DNA from: Saprospiraceae bacterium
GTDB lineage: Bacteria; Bacteroidota; Bacteroidia; Chitinophagales; Saprospiraceae
DNA: 7,440 nucleotides
Assembly (NCBI GenBank): GCA_007134625.1
Contig: SLKL01000358.1
Location: 1 to 7,440, forward strand
Reading direction: 5' to 3'
Made by a program: the position numbers and the translations under genes. Below the pieces are notes generated by a model, which saw only the letters and a list, made by a program, of their open reading frames with translations, made no database searches and was not told the DNA's origin. Shown piece after piece: positions 1 through 7,130 of the stretch. The stretch's first letter is position 1, and each line of letters begins with the position of its first letter.

Positions 1-658
1 CGGTTAAAATTTTTGTTTTGGGTAGATCGAATCCCGATTTTCGCACCGCACTGTTCATCTGCTGTGTAGCGGAATGGCAATAAACGGGACCTGGTCCACT
101 TTCGCCCAATGCCGAAATCAATCGCTGAGCCTTCCCAAGAGAATACGCAAGAATTAATGAGGGTCGGTTTAGGGAAGCATTGGCATTCCACCACTTTTGT
201 ATATCATCAATAATTTTTTGCTGTGGCACCCACCTGTAAACCGGAAGTCCAAAAGTGCATTCGGTTATGAAAGTATTGCATTTTACCGGCTCAAAGGCAT
301 GAGAAAGACCATCGTCTTCAGTCTTGTAATCTCCGGAATACACCCATACTTCACCTTTGTACTCCACTTTGATTTGAGCCGAACCGGGAATGTGCCCGGC
401 AGGATGAAATGAAAACTGAACCCCGTTTACTGAAAACTTCTGCCCATAAGGAAAAGAACTGACGGTTTCAATGCTCAATCTCCGTTTCAAAATAAGCTTG
501 GAAGAATCCGGGCAAATGTATTGTTTATTTCCATGCCTGCAATGATCGGCATGAATATGAGAAATAAGCGCTTTGTCAACCGGCCTCCACGGGTCTATGT
601 ACACATTTGCCTGTGGTACGTAAAGTCCTTTTTTATTTTTTATGATGAGGTCCGCCAA
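1..658 (-). CDS. Ligase-associated DNA exonuclease, MBL/beta-CASP fold (partial, C-terminus beyond window)
   Basis: A continuous reading frame of 219 codons runs off the left edge. It resembles the roughly 340-residue metallo-beta-lactamase/beta-CASP proteins called ligase-associated (mRNA 3'-end processing-like) exonucleases, which act with an ATP-dependent ligase and a DEXH helicase in a presumed DNA repair set. Visible landmarks are GLYVPQANVYIDPWRP (residues 11-26), the metal-binding HxHxDH signature H34-I-H36-A-D38-H39, HPAGH (85-89), the metal-ligand Asp in YSGD (D110), FITECTFGLPVYRW (130-143) and YSLGKAQR (172-179). There is no ATG near the N-terminus. An in-frame TAA lies five codons upstream of TTG 656-658, so TTG is chosen as start; this places GLY about ten residues in, as is usual for the family. 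No Shine-Dalgarno sequence is seen. The last third, including the final beta-CASP motifs, is outside the window. The family call is confident; the substrate is known only by family inference. Confidence 0.88.
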   Translation of the reverse strand, partial: MADLIIKNKKGLYVPQANVYIDPWRPVDKALISHIHADHCRHGNKQYICPDSSKLILKRRLSIETVSSFPYGQKFSVNGVQFSFHPAGHIPGSAQIKVEYKGEVWVYSGDYKTEDDGLSHAFEPVKCNTFITECTFGLPVYRWVPQQKIIDDIQKWWNANASLNRPSLILAYSLGKAQRLISALGESGPGPVYCHSATQQMNSAVRKSGFDLPKTKILT

Positions 659-699
659 GCCAGGAAAATTTTATGTTGAATAGAAGGGAGTGGTCAATT

Positions 700-743
700 A
701 AAAAGCCCCTCAACTAAGAAAATAATTTTAGTCTTTGTTAGGC
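700..743 (-). terminator. Possible weak intrinsic terminator after hepT
   Basis: On the minus strand, just past the hepT stop, an imperfect hairpin can form: GCCT (740-743) with GGGC (705-708), and inside it ACTAA (728-732) with TTAGT (713-717). A T-run follows at 700-704. The stem is interrupted by unpaired bases, so this is only a candidate for the end of the mrp/mntA-hepT transcript and for separation from the exonuclease gene. Confidence 0.35.
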
Positions 744-751
744 CCTGATTT

Positions 752-1090
752 TCATTGTTTATTTAATTCCTTTTCAACTTCTTTTTTAAGAACAGGAATA
801 TGCTTTTTTAATATTACCCAAACTATGGAATCATCAAGATTGTCATAAGAATGAATCAGGCGATTTCTAAAATCCACAATTTGGCGTGTATGACTTAAAA
901 TTATCCTCTCTTCCACCTTCCTGAATTGATTTACCGCTTCTCCAATTATACTAAGTTGCCTTTCCACAGCACTTTTTGTTTTAAAGTCCTTTTGGTATTC
1001 AAAAAAGTCTGTGGTTTCCGCAGAAAAATCCTCAACTAATTCAATGGCGTATAAAATATCAGCTAAATACTTCTTCGCTTTTTCGGTCAT
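752..1090 (-). CDS. hepT: HepT-like HEPN-domain toxin (type VII toxin-antitoxin)
   Basis: This 112-residue, mostly helical soluble protein has the DUF86/HepT layout. The HEPN ribonuclease signature RX4HXY is intact near the C-terminus: R75, H80 and Y82 in DFRNRLIHSYDN. The segment ERQLSIIGEAVNQF (43-56) is the other typical HepT stretch. HepT proteins are RNases that form dimers. In the characterised Shewanella pair the partner MntA transfers AMP units to the tyrosine of this motif and so silences the toxin; Y82 is the expected target here. The ATG at 1090 lies inside the end of mntA (32-base overlap, different frame), which implies translational coupling. It is the only Met codon in the frame, so the start is firm. 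Length is normal for the family and catalytic residues are present, so it should be active. Coding bases look AT-richer than the flanking genes. Confidence 0.93.
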   Translation of the reverse strand: MTEKAKKYLADILYAIELVEDFSAETTDFFEYQKDFKTKSAVERQLSIIGEAVNQFRKVEERIILSHTRQIVDFRNRLIHSYDNLDDSIVWVILKKHIPVLKKEVEKELNKQ

Positions 1091-1394
1091 AAATCAATCT
1101 CTTAGTCTTGTTTATGCTTGCTTTTAAAAATGGATTTTGAATTGGTTGGTCGGTAATTAAGTCAACTTTTTTCTCAAATAAATCCTCAAGAGCCTCCCAA
1201 AGACCGATTAATTTTTCTCCACGCATAATTGGCGGCATTTTCTCCATTTCAACAATAAAGTCCAAATCACTTTTTTCGGGATCAAACCGTTTCGTTATCA
1301 CAGAACCAAAAGCATACATCCGCTCCACTCCGAATTGATTGCATATATCAATCAATTGATCAAATTTTTGCTCTATTATTTTTGGTAAATCCAT
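1059..1394 (-). CDS. mntA: MntA-like nucleotidyltransferase antitoxin
   Basis: This 111-residue minimal nucleotidyltransferase carries the family signature G30-S31 followed by S42-D43-L44-D45-F46, with the third acidic residue probably D78 in KKVDLI. These are the usual metal-binding and catalytic positions of MNT-type NTases. In type VII systems MntA uses ATP to AMPylate HepT on the HEPN-motif tyrosine. It is encoded immediately ahead of hepT and overlaps it by 32 bases, which is the standard arrangement. It begins 34 bases after the mrpG stop with no terminator in between, so it may be transcribed from the mrp operon. A GGTG lies a few bases upstream of the ATG as a weak possible ribosome site. 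There are 11 residues between GS and the DXD, one more than the published GSX10DXD form, which is probably a loop-length variant. It is intact, so function is likely. Confidence 0.93.
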   Translation of the reverse strand: MDLPKIIEQKFDQLIDICNQFGVERMYAFGSVITKRFDPEKSDLDFIVEMEKMPPIMRGEKLIGLWEALEDLFEKKVDLITDQPIQNPFLKASINKTKRLIYDRKSEEVFS

Positions 1395-1429
1395 ATCACC
1401 AGGACTTGAATATTTATCTTTATAACAAT

Positions 1430-1795
1430 CTATTCCTCTTCCTGTTCCTTTTCTTCCTGATCTTTTAACTTTTCAACGTAATCGCGGTATTCGTTGACCG
1501 TGGTTTTTTTCCAGAGTGGCACACCGTCTTCATAGGCAGCCCTGCCGATAATATGGGCAGCTATGGGTGAGGTAATGAGTAGGAAAAGGACAATAACAGA
1601 TGCCTTGGTGGCTACTCCAACCTCATTGTAATAGATAGCTACTCCAATCATAATACTTGCTACTCCGACTGTAGCTGCTTTAGTAATCGCAGAAACCCTG
1701 ATATAAAAATCCGGGAGCCTGATCACGCCTATAGCGGAAATCAGGACAAAGAGAACTCCTATTACGATTAATATGGCGCTTACTATTTCTGTCAT
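1430..1795 (-). CDS. mrpG: Na+/H+ antiporter subunit MrpG (MnhG/PhaG family)
   Basis: This is a small membrane subunit of the Mrp antiporter, 121 residues, with three hydrophobic spans at about 4-24, 37-57 and 63-84. The family core is clear: GVIRLPDFYIRVSAITKA (23-40) and ITSPIAAHIIGRAAY (74-88). Many MrpG proteins have His in the RxHA segment; here it is Ser36 (RVSA). The C-terminus ends in a charged, acidic cytoplasmic-type tail (KDQEEKEQEEE, 111-121). Its ATG overlaps the mrpF stop as ATGA, so it is coupled to mrpF. It is the last gene of the antiporter set and stops with TAG 34 bases before mntA. MrpG is required for assembly or activity of the complex in characterised systems; its individual role is not well defined. 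Confidence 0.96.
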   Translation of the reverse strand: MTEIVSAILIVIGVLFVLISAIGVIRLPDFYIRVSAITKAATVGVASIMIGVAIYYNEVGVATKASVIVLFLLITSPIAAHIIGRAAYEDGVPLWKKTTVNEYRDYVEKLKDQEEKEQEEE

Positions 1796-2067
1796 TTCGA
1801 TTTATGGCTTTTTCTCATATAATAGGCAAAGGCTACTGCTCCCAAAAACAAAATTAACGATAGGATGATAGCTGCATCCAGATAAGATTCTACTCCGGTT
1901 GTTAATGAGTAAATGGCTATCATTCCAATGGTAATAGTCCCTATCAGGTCAAAGGCAATTACCCTGTCCGGTAGCGACGGACCTATAATAATTCTCACAA
2001 AGACTAGTATTCCGGAAATACTGAGAACAATGAGGGAAATCAACATTACAATATAAAACCAACTCAT
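1792..2067 (-). CDS. mrpF: Na+/H+ antiporter subunit MrpF (MnhF/PhaF family)
   Basis: This 91-residue protein has three hydrophobic spans (about 3-25, 36-56 and 62-83), the usual size and topology of MrpF. The diagnostic GPSLPDRVIAFD (29-40) contains the conserved acidic residue D34 followed by R35. A second membrane acidic residue, D64, lies in YLDAAII. The conserved Asp of MrpF is regarded in this family as part of the ion route. The protein ends in a short basic tail (MRKSHKSK). Both ends are joined to neighbours by ATGA overlaps: its start with the mrpE stop and its stop with the mrpG start. This supports one polycistronic message with coupled translation and fixes the start codon. Confidence 0.96.
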   Translation of the reverse strand: MSWFYIVMLISLIVLSISGILVFVRIIIGPSLPDRVIAFDLIGTITIGMIAIYSLTTGVESYLDAAIILSLILFLGAVAFAYYMRKSHKSK

Positions 2068-2555
2068 CGTGTTATTTCAAGTAATTTTTTTTCAAATCCA
2101 TTCTTCAGGTCACTTTTAAGCTTTTCAGTATCCACTTCATTGAATTGGATCGCGTGAACAAAAAGTATTTTTTTATCTTCAGACAAATCCAGGCTCAATG
2201 TACCAGGTGTCAGTGAAATCATATTGGCTAAGATAGTAATCTCGTAATCAGTTTCTGCACTCAAGGGTAAAGCAATAATGCAAGGCCTCATCATAGTCGT
2301 TGGTGTAAGTACGTCATAAGCCACATAAAGATTAGCAACGATCAGTTCTTTAAAAAAGAACACAATGAGATTCATTAGTTTTGGCAATTTTCTGAAGTAG
2401 CTTTTATTGATCAAATAAAATAAAGGCCACAGCAGAGTAAATATAATGATACCCCCGAGAAACAATCGTGAAGCTGTTGTATCCCAACCGAGAAGCTGAA
2501 ATGCAATTACTACCAAAATGGCAGAAATAATGGTATGTGGTATAAACAATATCAT
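2064..2555 (-). CDS. mrpE: Na+/H+ antiporter subunit MrpE (MnhE/PhaE family)
   Basis: This 163-residue protein has two N-terminal hydrophobic spans (about 2-22 and 31-49), a third hydrophobic or amphipathic stretch (about 62-82) and a soluble C-terminal domain, the standard MrpE plan and length. The family hallmark LTPGTLSLDLSED (115-127), followed by KILFVHAI (129-136), is present. So is the FFFKELIVANLYVAYDVL segment (67-84) that precedes the soluble part. MrpE stabilises and helps assemble the antiporter in characterised bacteria. ATGA overlaps join it to mrpD upstream and to mrpF downstream. Nothing is missing or broken. Confidence 0.96.
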   Translation of the reverse strand: MILFIPHTIISAILVVIAFQLLGWDTTASRLFLGGIIIFTLLWPLFYLINKSYFRKLPKLMNLIVFFFKELIVANLYVAYDVLTPTTMMRPCIIALPLSAETDYEITILANMISLTPGTLSLDLSEDKKILFVHAIQFNEVDTEKLKSDLKNGFEKKLLEITR

Positions 2556-4057
2556 TGATCAAGTCCTAAAACTGCATCTATGTAAATATGTGGATTCAGT
2601 AATTGTTCTGCTGTCATTTCAGCAAAACTAAAAACCGGCTCCGCAAAAACACCTAACGCCAAAATTATTATAGTTACAAAGGCTACCGGTATCATTTTCA
2701 ACTTTATGTTTACCGGTTCTTCCTCATTTATCTCATCAGTTTCCTCTTCTTTCGGATCTTTTTTCCAGAAAACTTCATTCCAGATTTTTGTCATGGAATA
2801 AAGGGTGAGAAAACCTGTAATCAAAGCAAAAAATACAAGCAAATACTCCTTAGCTTCTAAACCAGCCAATACGAGCGCAAATTTTGCCCAAAACCCACTT
2901 AGTGGAGGAAATCCTGCCAGTGAAAAAGCGGAAATTACAAACAAAATACCCAAAAAGGGATACTTCCCATAAACCCCACCAAGTTTTTTCAATTCAAAAC
3001 TGCCCTTCAACCTGTTGACTACCCCACTGATTAAAAACAGATTGGATTTTACGAAAATAATGTGAACAATAAAATAAACTACACCCGTTAGTGCCATTTT
3101 AGTTCCAATAGCAATACCCATTATCAGATATCCTATCTGACTGATTATGTGAACGCTCAAAATCTTTCTGAATTCCATCTGTGCCGCAGCTCCCAGTACA
3201 CCAATAAACATTGTGGTCGCTGCAGTAGTTATCAAAAGATAATCTGTAAACTGACTTTCCTGATTAAAAATGAGTGTAAAGAAGCGGATGAAAGCATATA
3301 CTCCGACCTTTGTCAACAGAGCAGAGAAAATAGCAGTTATAGCTACAGGTGGCGTATGATAAGAGGCCGGCAACCAGGAAAATAATGGAAAAACTGCAGA
3401 CTTCACGCCAAAGGCTATAAAAAAGAAAATCATTGCCAGGAGTATCAGATTGGGATCGTCAACACTATTCATTAAAACCGAAAGTTCGGCCATATTTAAT
3501 GTACCTGTAATCCCGTAGGTTACTCCTATCCCTGCAAGGAAAAATACCGATGCAATAATGTTCATGGTGACGTACTTGATAGCGCCTTCGAGTTGTGGTT
3601 TGGTATTGCCCAAAGCCATTAAGACAAATGAACTGATCAGCATGATTTCAAACCAAACATACAGGTTGAAGATATCACCGGATAAAAATGCACCACTGAC
3701 ACTGAATAATAAAAAGCTGAACAAAGGAAAAAATCCGAACTGCATTCGTTTTTTATCCACATCAAACAAGGAAAACACTCCAATAATCAAGCCCATTAAA
3801 GCTGTAAGAAAAACCATGAGCGCACTCAGGTAGTCCGCCACAAGGGATATACCAAAAGGTGCCTCCCAACCTGCAGATTGCAAAGTAATCACCTCATTGA
3901 TAGTAACAGAATAAAGAAGGTTAGCTGCAGCCAATACCATCACGATAGTACTCAAAAAGAATACTACCTTCTGCCCCGGTATATTCCTCCACAGGAAAAT
4001 ATTGAATATTCCTGCAAGGAGTGGTATCAACAATACTATCAGCAATTCATTTTCCAT
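2552..4057 (-). CDS. mrpD: Na+/H+ antiporter subunit MrpD (NuoL/M/N-like)
   Basis: This 501-residue polytopic membrane protein of about 14 spans belongs to the proton-conducting antiporter family shared with complex I subunits. The proton-path residues are all visible: E137 in VWFEIM, K219 in FGVKSAVFPL, K250 in LLTKVGVY, K298 in EFRKILSVH, K337 in IFVKSNLF and K392 in FWAKFAL. E137 has the same number as the essential Glu reported for Bacillus MrpD. Sitting between MrpC and MrpE distinguishes it from NuoM or NuoN. A very charged loop (about 431-448, WKKDPKEEETDEINEEEP) precedes the last hydrophobic region and is probably cytoplasmic. The start lies 7 bases after the mrpC stop, and its TGA overlaps the mrpE ATG. 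With MrpA it forms the ion-translocating core of the complex. Confidence 0.97.
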   Translation of the reverse strand: MENELLIVLLIPLLAGIFNIFLWRNIPGQKVVFFLSTIVMVLAAANLLYSVTINEVITLQSAGWEAPFGISLVADYLSALMVFLTALMGLIIGVFSLFDVDKKRMQFGFFPLFSFLLFSVSGAFLSGDIFNLYVWFEIMLISSFVLMALGNTKPQLEGAIKYVTMNIIASVFFLAGIGVTYGITGTLNMAELSVLMNSVDDPNLILLAMIFFFIAFGVKSAVFPLFSWLPASYHTPPVAITAIFSALLTKVGVYAFIRFFTLIFNQESQFTDYLLITTAATTMFIGVLGAAAQMEFRKILSVHIISQIGYLIMGIAIGTKMALTGVVYFIVHIIFVKSNLFLISGVVNRLKGSFELKKLGGVYGKYPFLGILFVISAFSLAGFPPLSGFWAKFALVLAGLEAKEYLLVFFALITGFLTLYSMTKIWNEVFWKKDPKEEETDEINEEEPVNIKLKMIPVAFVTIIILALGVFAEPVFSFAEMTAEQLLNPHIYIDAVLGLDQ

Positions 4058-4064
4058 CTATATA

Positions 4065-4418
4065 TCAATCAAGTCTGTCTGTGGTATTTAATTTATCAAG
4101 ATCATCTGTATCACCGGTCAGATAACCCACTTTTATCAATACAATAGCAAAAGCCTGAATACCGAAACCAATCACGATAGCCGTAAGCACTAATGCCTGT
4201 GGCAAAGGATCCGCAAAAGGTTCCGTTAATTGTGTTGCACCTTCCGGAATAAGTGGTGGTGCTCCACGGGTTATTCTACTTATGGTAAAGAGCATGAGGT
4301 TAGAAGCATAGCCCAGAATAATCAAGCCTATGATCAACTTCACGAAGCTTCTGTGCAGTATCAAATAGATACCGCCTCCATATAATCCTCCAATCAAAAA
4401 TGGCAATACATCTTCCAT
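4065..4418 (-). CDS. mrpC: Na+/H+ antiporter subunit MrpC (NuoK-like)
   Basis: This 117-residue protein has three hydrophobic spans (about 4-20, 25-46 and 75-98) and is homologous to NuoK of complex I. The MrpC signature [10 protein letters not shown] (51-60), followed by [19 protein letters not shown] (68-86), is intact. It also has the [11 protein letters not shown] start and the [10 protein letters not shown] segment of the second span. It ends in a short polar tail ([17 protein letters not shown]). One base separates it from the mrpB stop and seven from mrpD, so it lies fully inside the operon. The length is typical of the family. It forms part of the membrane core beside MrpA and MrpD. 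Confidence 0.97.
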   Translation of the reverse strand: MEDVLPFLIGGLYGGGIYLILHRSFVKLIIGLIILGYASNLMLFTISRITRGAPPLIPEGATQLTEPFADPLPQALVLTAIVIGFGIQAFAIVLIKVGYLTGDTDDLDKLNTTDRLD

Positions 4419-4419
4419 C

Positions 4420-4830
4420 TTATTCCTCCCAAAGTGAAAAAATAATCTCTAAAATAGTCCCTGCAACCAGCAAATAAACACCAATATCAAAAAGTATGGG
4501 TGTACCCGGTTTACCTAATATCGGTATCTCAATTTCTTCAAGCCACAAACCCTCCATAAAAGTAACTCCTGCGAATAAGGGAATTAACCCACTTATTACT
4601 GCAAGAAGCAATCCCCATGCTATCAGTTTATTTGGATATAACTTAAATCTCTCTTGTGCACGCTTAGCCCCGTAATTTATGGCATAAAGTGCAAACCCCG
4701 TAGAAGCAACAAGACCTGCCACGAAACCACCTCCGGGGGCATTATGTCCCCTGAAAAGCAGAAAAAGTGAAAAGACAAGAAACAAGGGAATTAATATCCT
4801 GATCCCTGTCGATAGTATCGTTGAATTCAT
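4420..4830 (-). CDS. mrpB: Na+/H+ antiporter subunit MrpB (MnhB)
   Basis: This 136-residue protein has four hydrophobic spans (about 7-26, 36-53, 68-90 and 110-131). The family signature [15 protein letters not shown] (26-40) sits at the end of the first span. A second conserved stretch, [19 protein letters not shown] (111-129), contains D115. The length matches stand-alone MrpB. It is a separate gene, not fused to mrpA, so the operon is of the seven-gene group 1 kind. The ATG overlaps the mrpA stop as ATGA, and TAA lies one base before mrpC. It is a structural partner of the MrpA C-terminal part in the antiporter. Confidence 0.96.
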   Translation of the reverse strand: MNSTILSTGIRILIPLFLVFSLFLLFRGHNAPGGGFVAGLVASTGFALYAINYGAKRAQERFKLYPNKLIAWGLLLAVISGLIPLFAGVTFMEGLWLEEIEIPILGKPGTPILFDIGVYLLVAGTILEIIFSLWEE

Positions 4831-7130
4831 GGGTTAAAATCTTTTTTATCTGAATTAAACTTCATCAAACCATATATTCCAATAGCTGCTATTCCCAATA
4901 CAACCAATTCTCCCAAAGTATCCAATGACCTGAAGTCCACCAAAATGACATTCACTACATTCCTACCCATACCTCTTGGGTAACTATTTTCAGCAAAAAA
5001 AGCTTTGAGGTGAGAATCCAGTGGATATTGCGTAACGATCATCACTATCCAGGTCATAATCAAACCGAAAAGCGCCGACACCAGGAAGTACCTGAACTTG
5101 ATAAAGCCTTCTGCAAAAATCAGATATTTTGGAAGCTTCCACAGCACCAAGACAAACAGTACCACAGTGAGTGTCTCAATCAAAATCTGAGTCATTGCCA
5201 AATCAGGAGCTCCAAATATTATAAATACAAATGCCACACCATACCCCACTACCCCCAACATGGCAATAGCTAATAATCGGGATTGAGCAACTACTGTATA
5301 AAAACAGGCTACAAGCATAATTGCACCTATGACAATATCATATACCCTAAAATCACTCCAGCTAACCCCGATTGTCGGTATTGAGAAATTCTGCAATACG
5401 ATGAGTGCCAGCACACAAAATGTAGCTACCATCACGGAAACATAGACTCTTATGTATCCATTTTGGACCTTTCTTGTCACTATTTTGCTCATATCTACCA
5501 CTCCACCCATAATTTGATCATAGGCGTAAGATGGTTTTATCTTTTCTGAAATCTCAATTTGCGACATCAATCTGGGATTGAAGTAAACAAAAAGGAATGC
5601 AGCCACACCCAATAATACGGTGAAAGTACTTAGTATGAGTTCGGTGTTGATTCCATGCCAAAGGCTAATTTTTAAGGCAGTATTTTCCGGCCTGATAGCA
5701 AATGATGCTTGTTCCAACAAAGGAGAAATAAGGCCACTACCAAAACCCAGAGAAAGCGACAACAAACCCATAACCAATGGCCCAATCCACATGATAAAAG
5801 GGGTTTCTTTGGGACTAATATTTAATCGGTTACTTTTTCCAAAAAACACCATATAGACCAGCATTCCGGCTGCTGCCGTAAAGAATACTCCGGTGATAAA
5901 AAAGGCTGAGGTGGTCAGCGGCGAATTGAGAACCATACCCAATGTGGACTCATAAGTATATTCCTTACTAATAAAACCGAAGAGGGGCGGTATTCCTGCC
6001 ATGGAAAGCCCCGCGAGTACACCTGCCACAGCAGTGAAAGGCATTGATCTGAAAAGATTACCCAATTTACGGATATCCCTCGATCCTGTTTCATGATCAA
6101 CTATCCCTGCTATTAAAAAGAGAGCACCTTTGTAAAGAGCATGCGCCAGAATAAAAATTACTGTTGCTTTTATGGCAATTTCGGTTCCTATTCCCAGGAG
6201 CATGGTCAACAGACCGAGGGCACTGACGGTAGTATAGGCCAGAATTTTTTTGAGGTCAGTTTGCAATACTGCAATTATCGCACCTATCAGCATGGTAGTC
6301 GCACCAAACAAAAGCAAAGTAGCATGCCATCCGTCGGCACCATTAAAGACCGGACTCAGTCTAGCCAATAAAAATATTCCCGCTTTTACCATAGTTGCAG
6401 AATGCAGATAGGCACTCACCGGAGTAGGAGCAGCCATAGCAGAGGGCAACCAAAAATGAAAGGGAAACTGTGCGGATTTTGTAAAACATCCCAGAATTAT
6501 CAACAACATGGCAGCATTGAAGAAGGAACTCTGAGCCAGTATATCACCACTTTGAAGTATCTCAGACAAGCTGAGACTTCCTGCTCCTATTCCCAGTAGA
6601 ATTAATCCGGCAAGGAGTGCCAGACCACCACCTGCGGTAATTAGCAAAGCCTGAAGAGCAGATTTTCTCGTGGACTCATATTCGTGTTTAAATCCAATAA
6701 GAAAATAAGAAGTGAAACTTGTCAACTCCCAGAATACAAAAAGGCTGATAATGTTATCCGAAAAAACAAGCCCCAACATGGAAGCCATAAAAGCGATAAG
6801 AGCCACAAAAAAGCGATCGGTGTTGGGTACGCCCTTCATATATGTTCCGGCATAAGCCAGAACTATAGTACCTATACCACTTATCAAAAAGCCAAATAGC
6901 AGACTCAATCCATCCAATCTGAAATCTATACCTATTCCAAGAGAAGGCACCCATTCCATAGGAATGACTTGTGTACCCTGCTCAATAACAGTATTGTATT
7001 GTTTAATCAACCATAGGAAAGTAGCTGCGGGATATAGCGCAAAAATCAAACCACTGTATCCCTTTGCTATTCGATGAATAAAAGGAGCCAGAAACGCCAA
7101 AATAAATCCTATGATGATAATGGTCAACAT
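4827..7130 (-). CDS. mrpA: Na+/H+ antiporter subunit MrpA (NuoL-like plus MrpB-like/MbhE C-terminal domains)
   Basis: The largest subunit, 767 residues and about 20 membrane spans, close to the usual length for MrpA. The N-terminal two thirds is NuoL-like: D73-G74 in RLDGLSLLFG, E135 in FWELTS, K218 in FTKSAQFPFHFWLP, K249 in SATMVKAG, K294-K295 in DLKKILAYTT, K334 in ALYKGALF and K389 in GFISKE. It is followed by the DUF4040-type domain (about 597-665, with FGAPDLAMTQILIET, D642 and E652) and the MbhE-like end (about 723-755, VNVILVDFRSLDTLGE). This composite marks MrpA rather than NuoL. It is the first gene of the operon; the ATG follows an AT-rich leader with no Shine-Dalgarno sequence. 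It provides an ion-translocating module and anchors the small subunits. No frameshift or missing key residue is seen. Confidence 0.98.
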   Translation of the reverse strand: MLTIIIIGFILAFLAPFIHRIAKGYSGLIFALYPAATFLWLIKQYNTVIEQGTQVIPMEWVPSLGIGIDFRLDGLSLLFGFLISGIGTIVLAYAGTYMKGVPNTDRFFVALIAFMASMLGLVFSDNIISLFVFWELTSFTSYFLIGFKHEYESTRKSALQALLITAGGGLALLAGLILLGIGAGSLSLSEILQSGDILAQSSFFNAAMLLIILGCFTKSAQFPFHFWLPSAMAAPTPVSAYLHSATMVKAGIFLLARLSPVFNGADGWHATLLLFGATTMLIGAIIAVLQTDLKKILAYTTVSALGLLTMLLGIGTEIAIKATVIFILAHALYKGALFLIAGIVDHETGSRDIRKLGNLFRSMPFTAVAGVLAGLSMAGIPPLFGFISKEYTYESTLGMVLNSPLTTSAFFITGVFFTAAAGMLVYMVFFGKSNRLNISPKETPFIMWIGPLVMGLLSLSLGFGSGLISPLLEQASFAIRPENTALKISLWHGINTELILSTFTVLLGVAAFLFVYFNPRLMSQIEISEKIKPSYAYDQIMGGVVDMSKIVTRKVQNGYIRVYVSVMVATFCVLALIVLQNFSIPTIGVSWSDFRVYDIVIGAIMLVACFYTVVAQSRLLAIAMLGVVGYGVAFVFIIFGAPDLAMTQILIETLTVVLFVLVLWKLPKYLIFAEGFIKFRYFLVSALFGLIMTWIVMIVTQYPLDSHLKAFFAENSYPRGMGRNVVNVILVDFRSLDTLGELVVLGIAAIGIYGLMKFNSDKKDFNP

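Noticed and set aside
197..412. Plus-strand open frame of 71 codons
   Set aside because: It is antisense to the exonuclease gene, whose minus-strand protein has clear family motifs over the same bases; the plus frame has no recognisable protein features.
659..751. Promoter for the exonuclease gene
   Set aside because: No convincing TTTG/TAnnTTTG or sigma-70 pair at proper spacing was seen; the region is recorded only for its possible terminator.
3149..4147. Three plus-strand open frames (3149-3385, 3558-3833, 3878-4147)
   Set aside because: They lie opposite mrpD and mrpC, and their compositions (Lys/Ser/Gln-rich, no family pattern) are those of antisense shadows.
5010..6954. Open frames inside mrpA on both strands, including minus-strand 5915-6100 and 6754-6954
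   Set aside because: mrpA is intact and conserved across the whole stretch; these are other-frame shadows, not overlapping genes.
2552..7130. Respiratory complex I (nuoL/M/K) or MBH hydrogenase operon
   Set aside because: The set contains MrpB, E, F and G family genes, and MrpA has the DUF4040 and MbhE-like C-terminal parts; no quinone-module or hydrogenase subunit is present.
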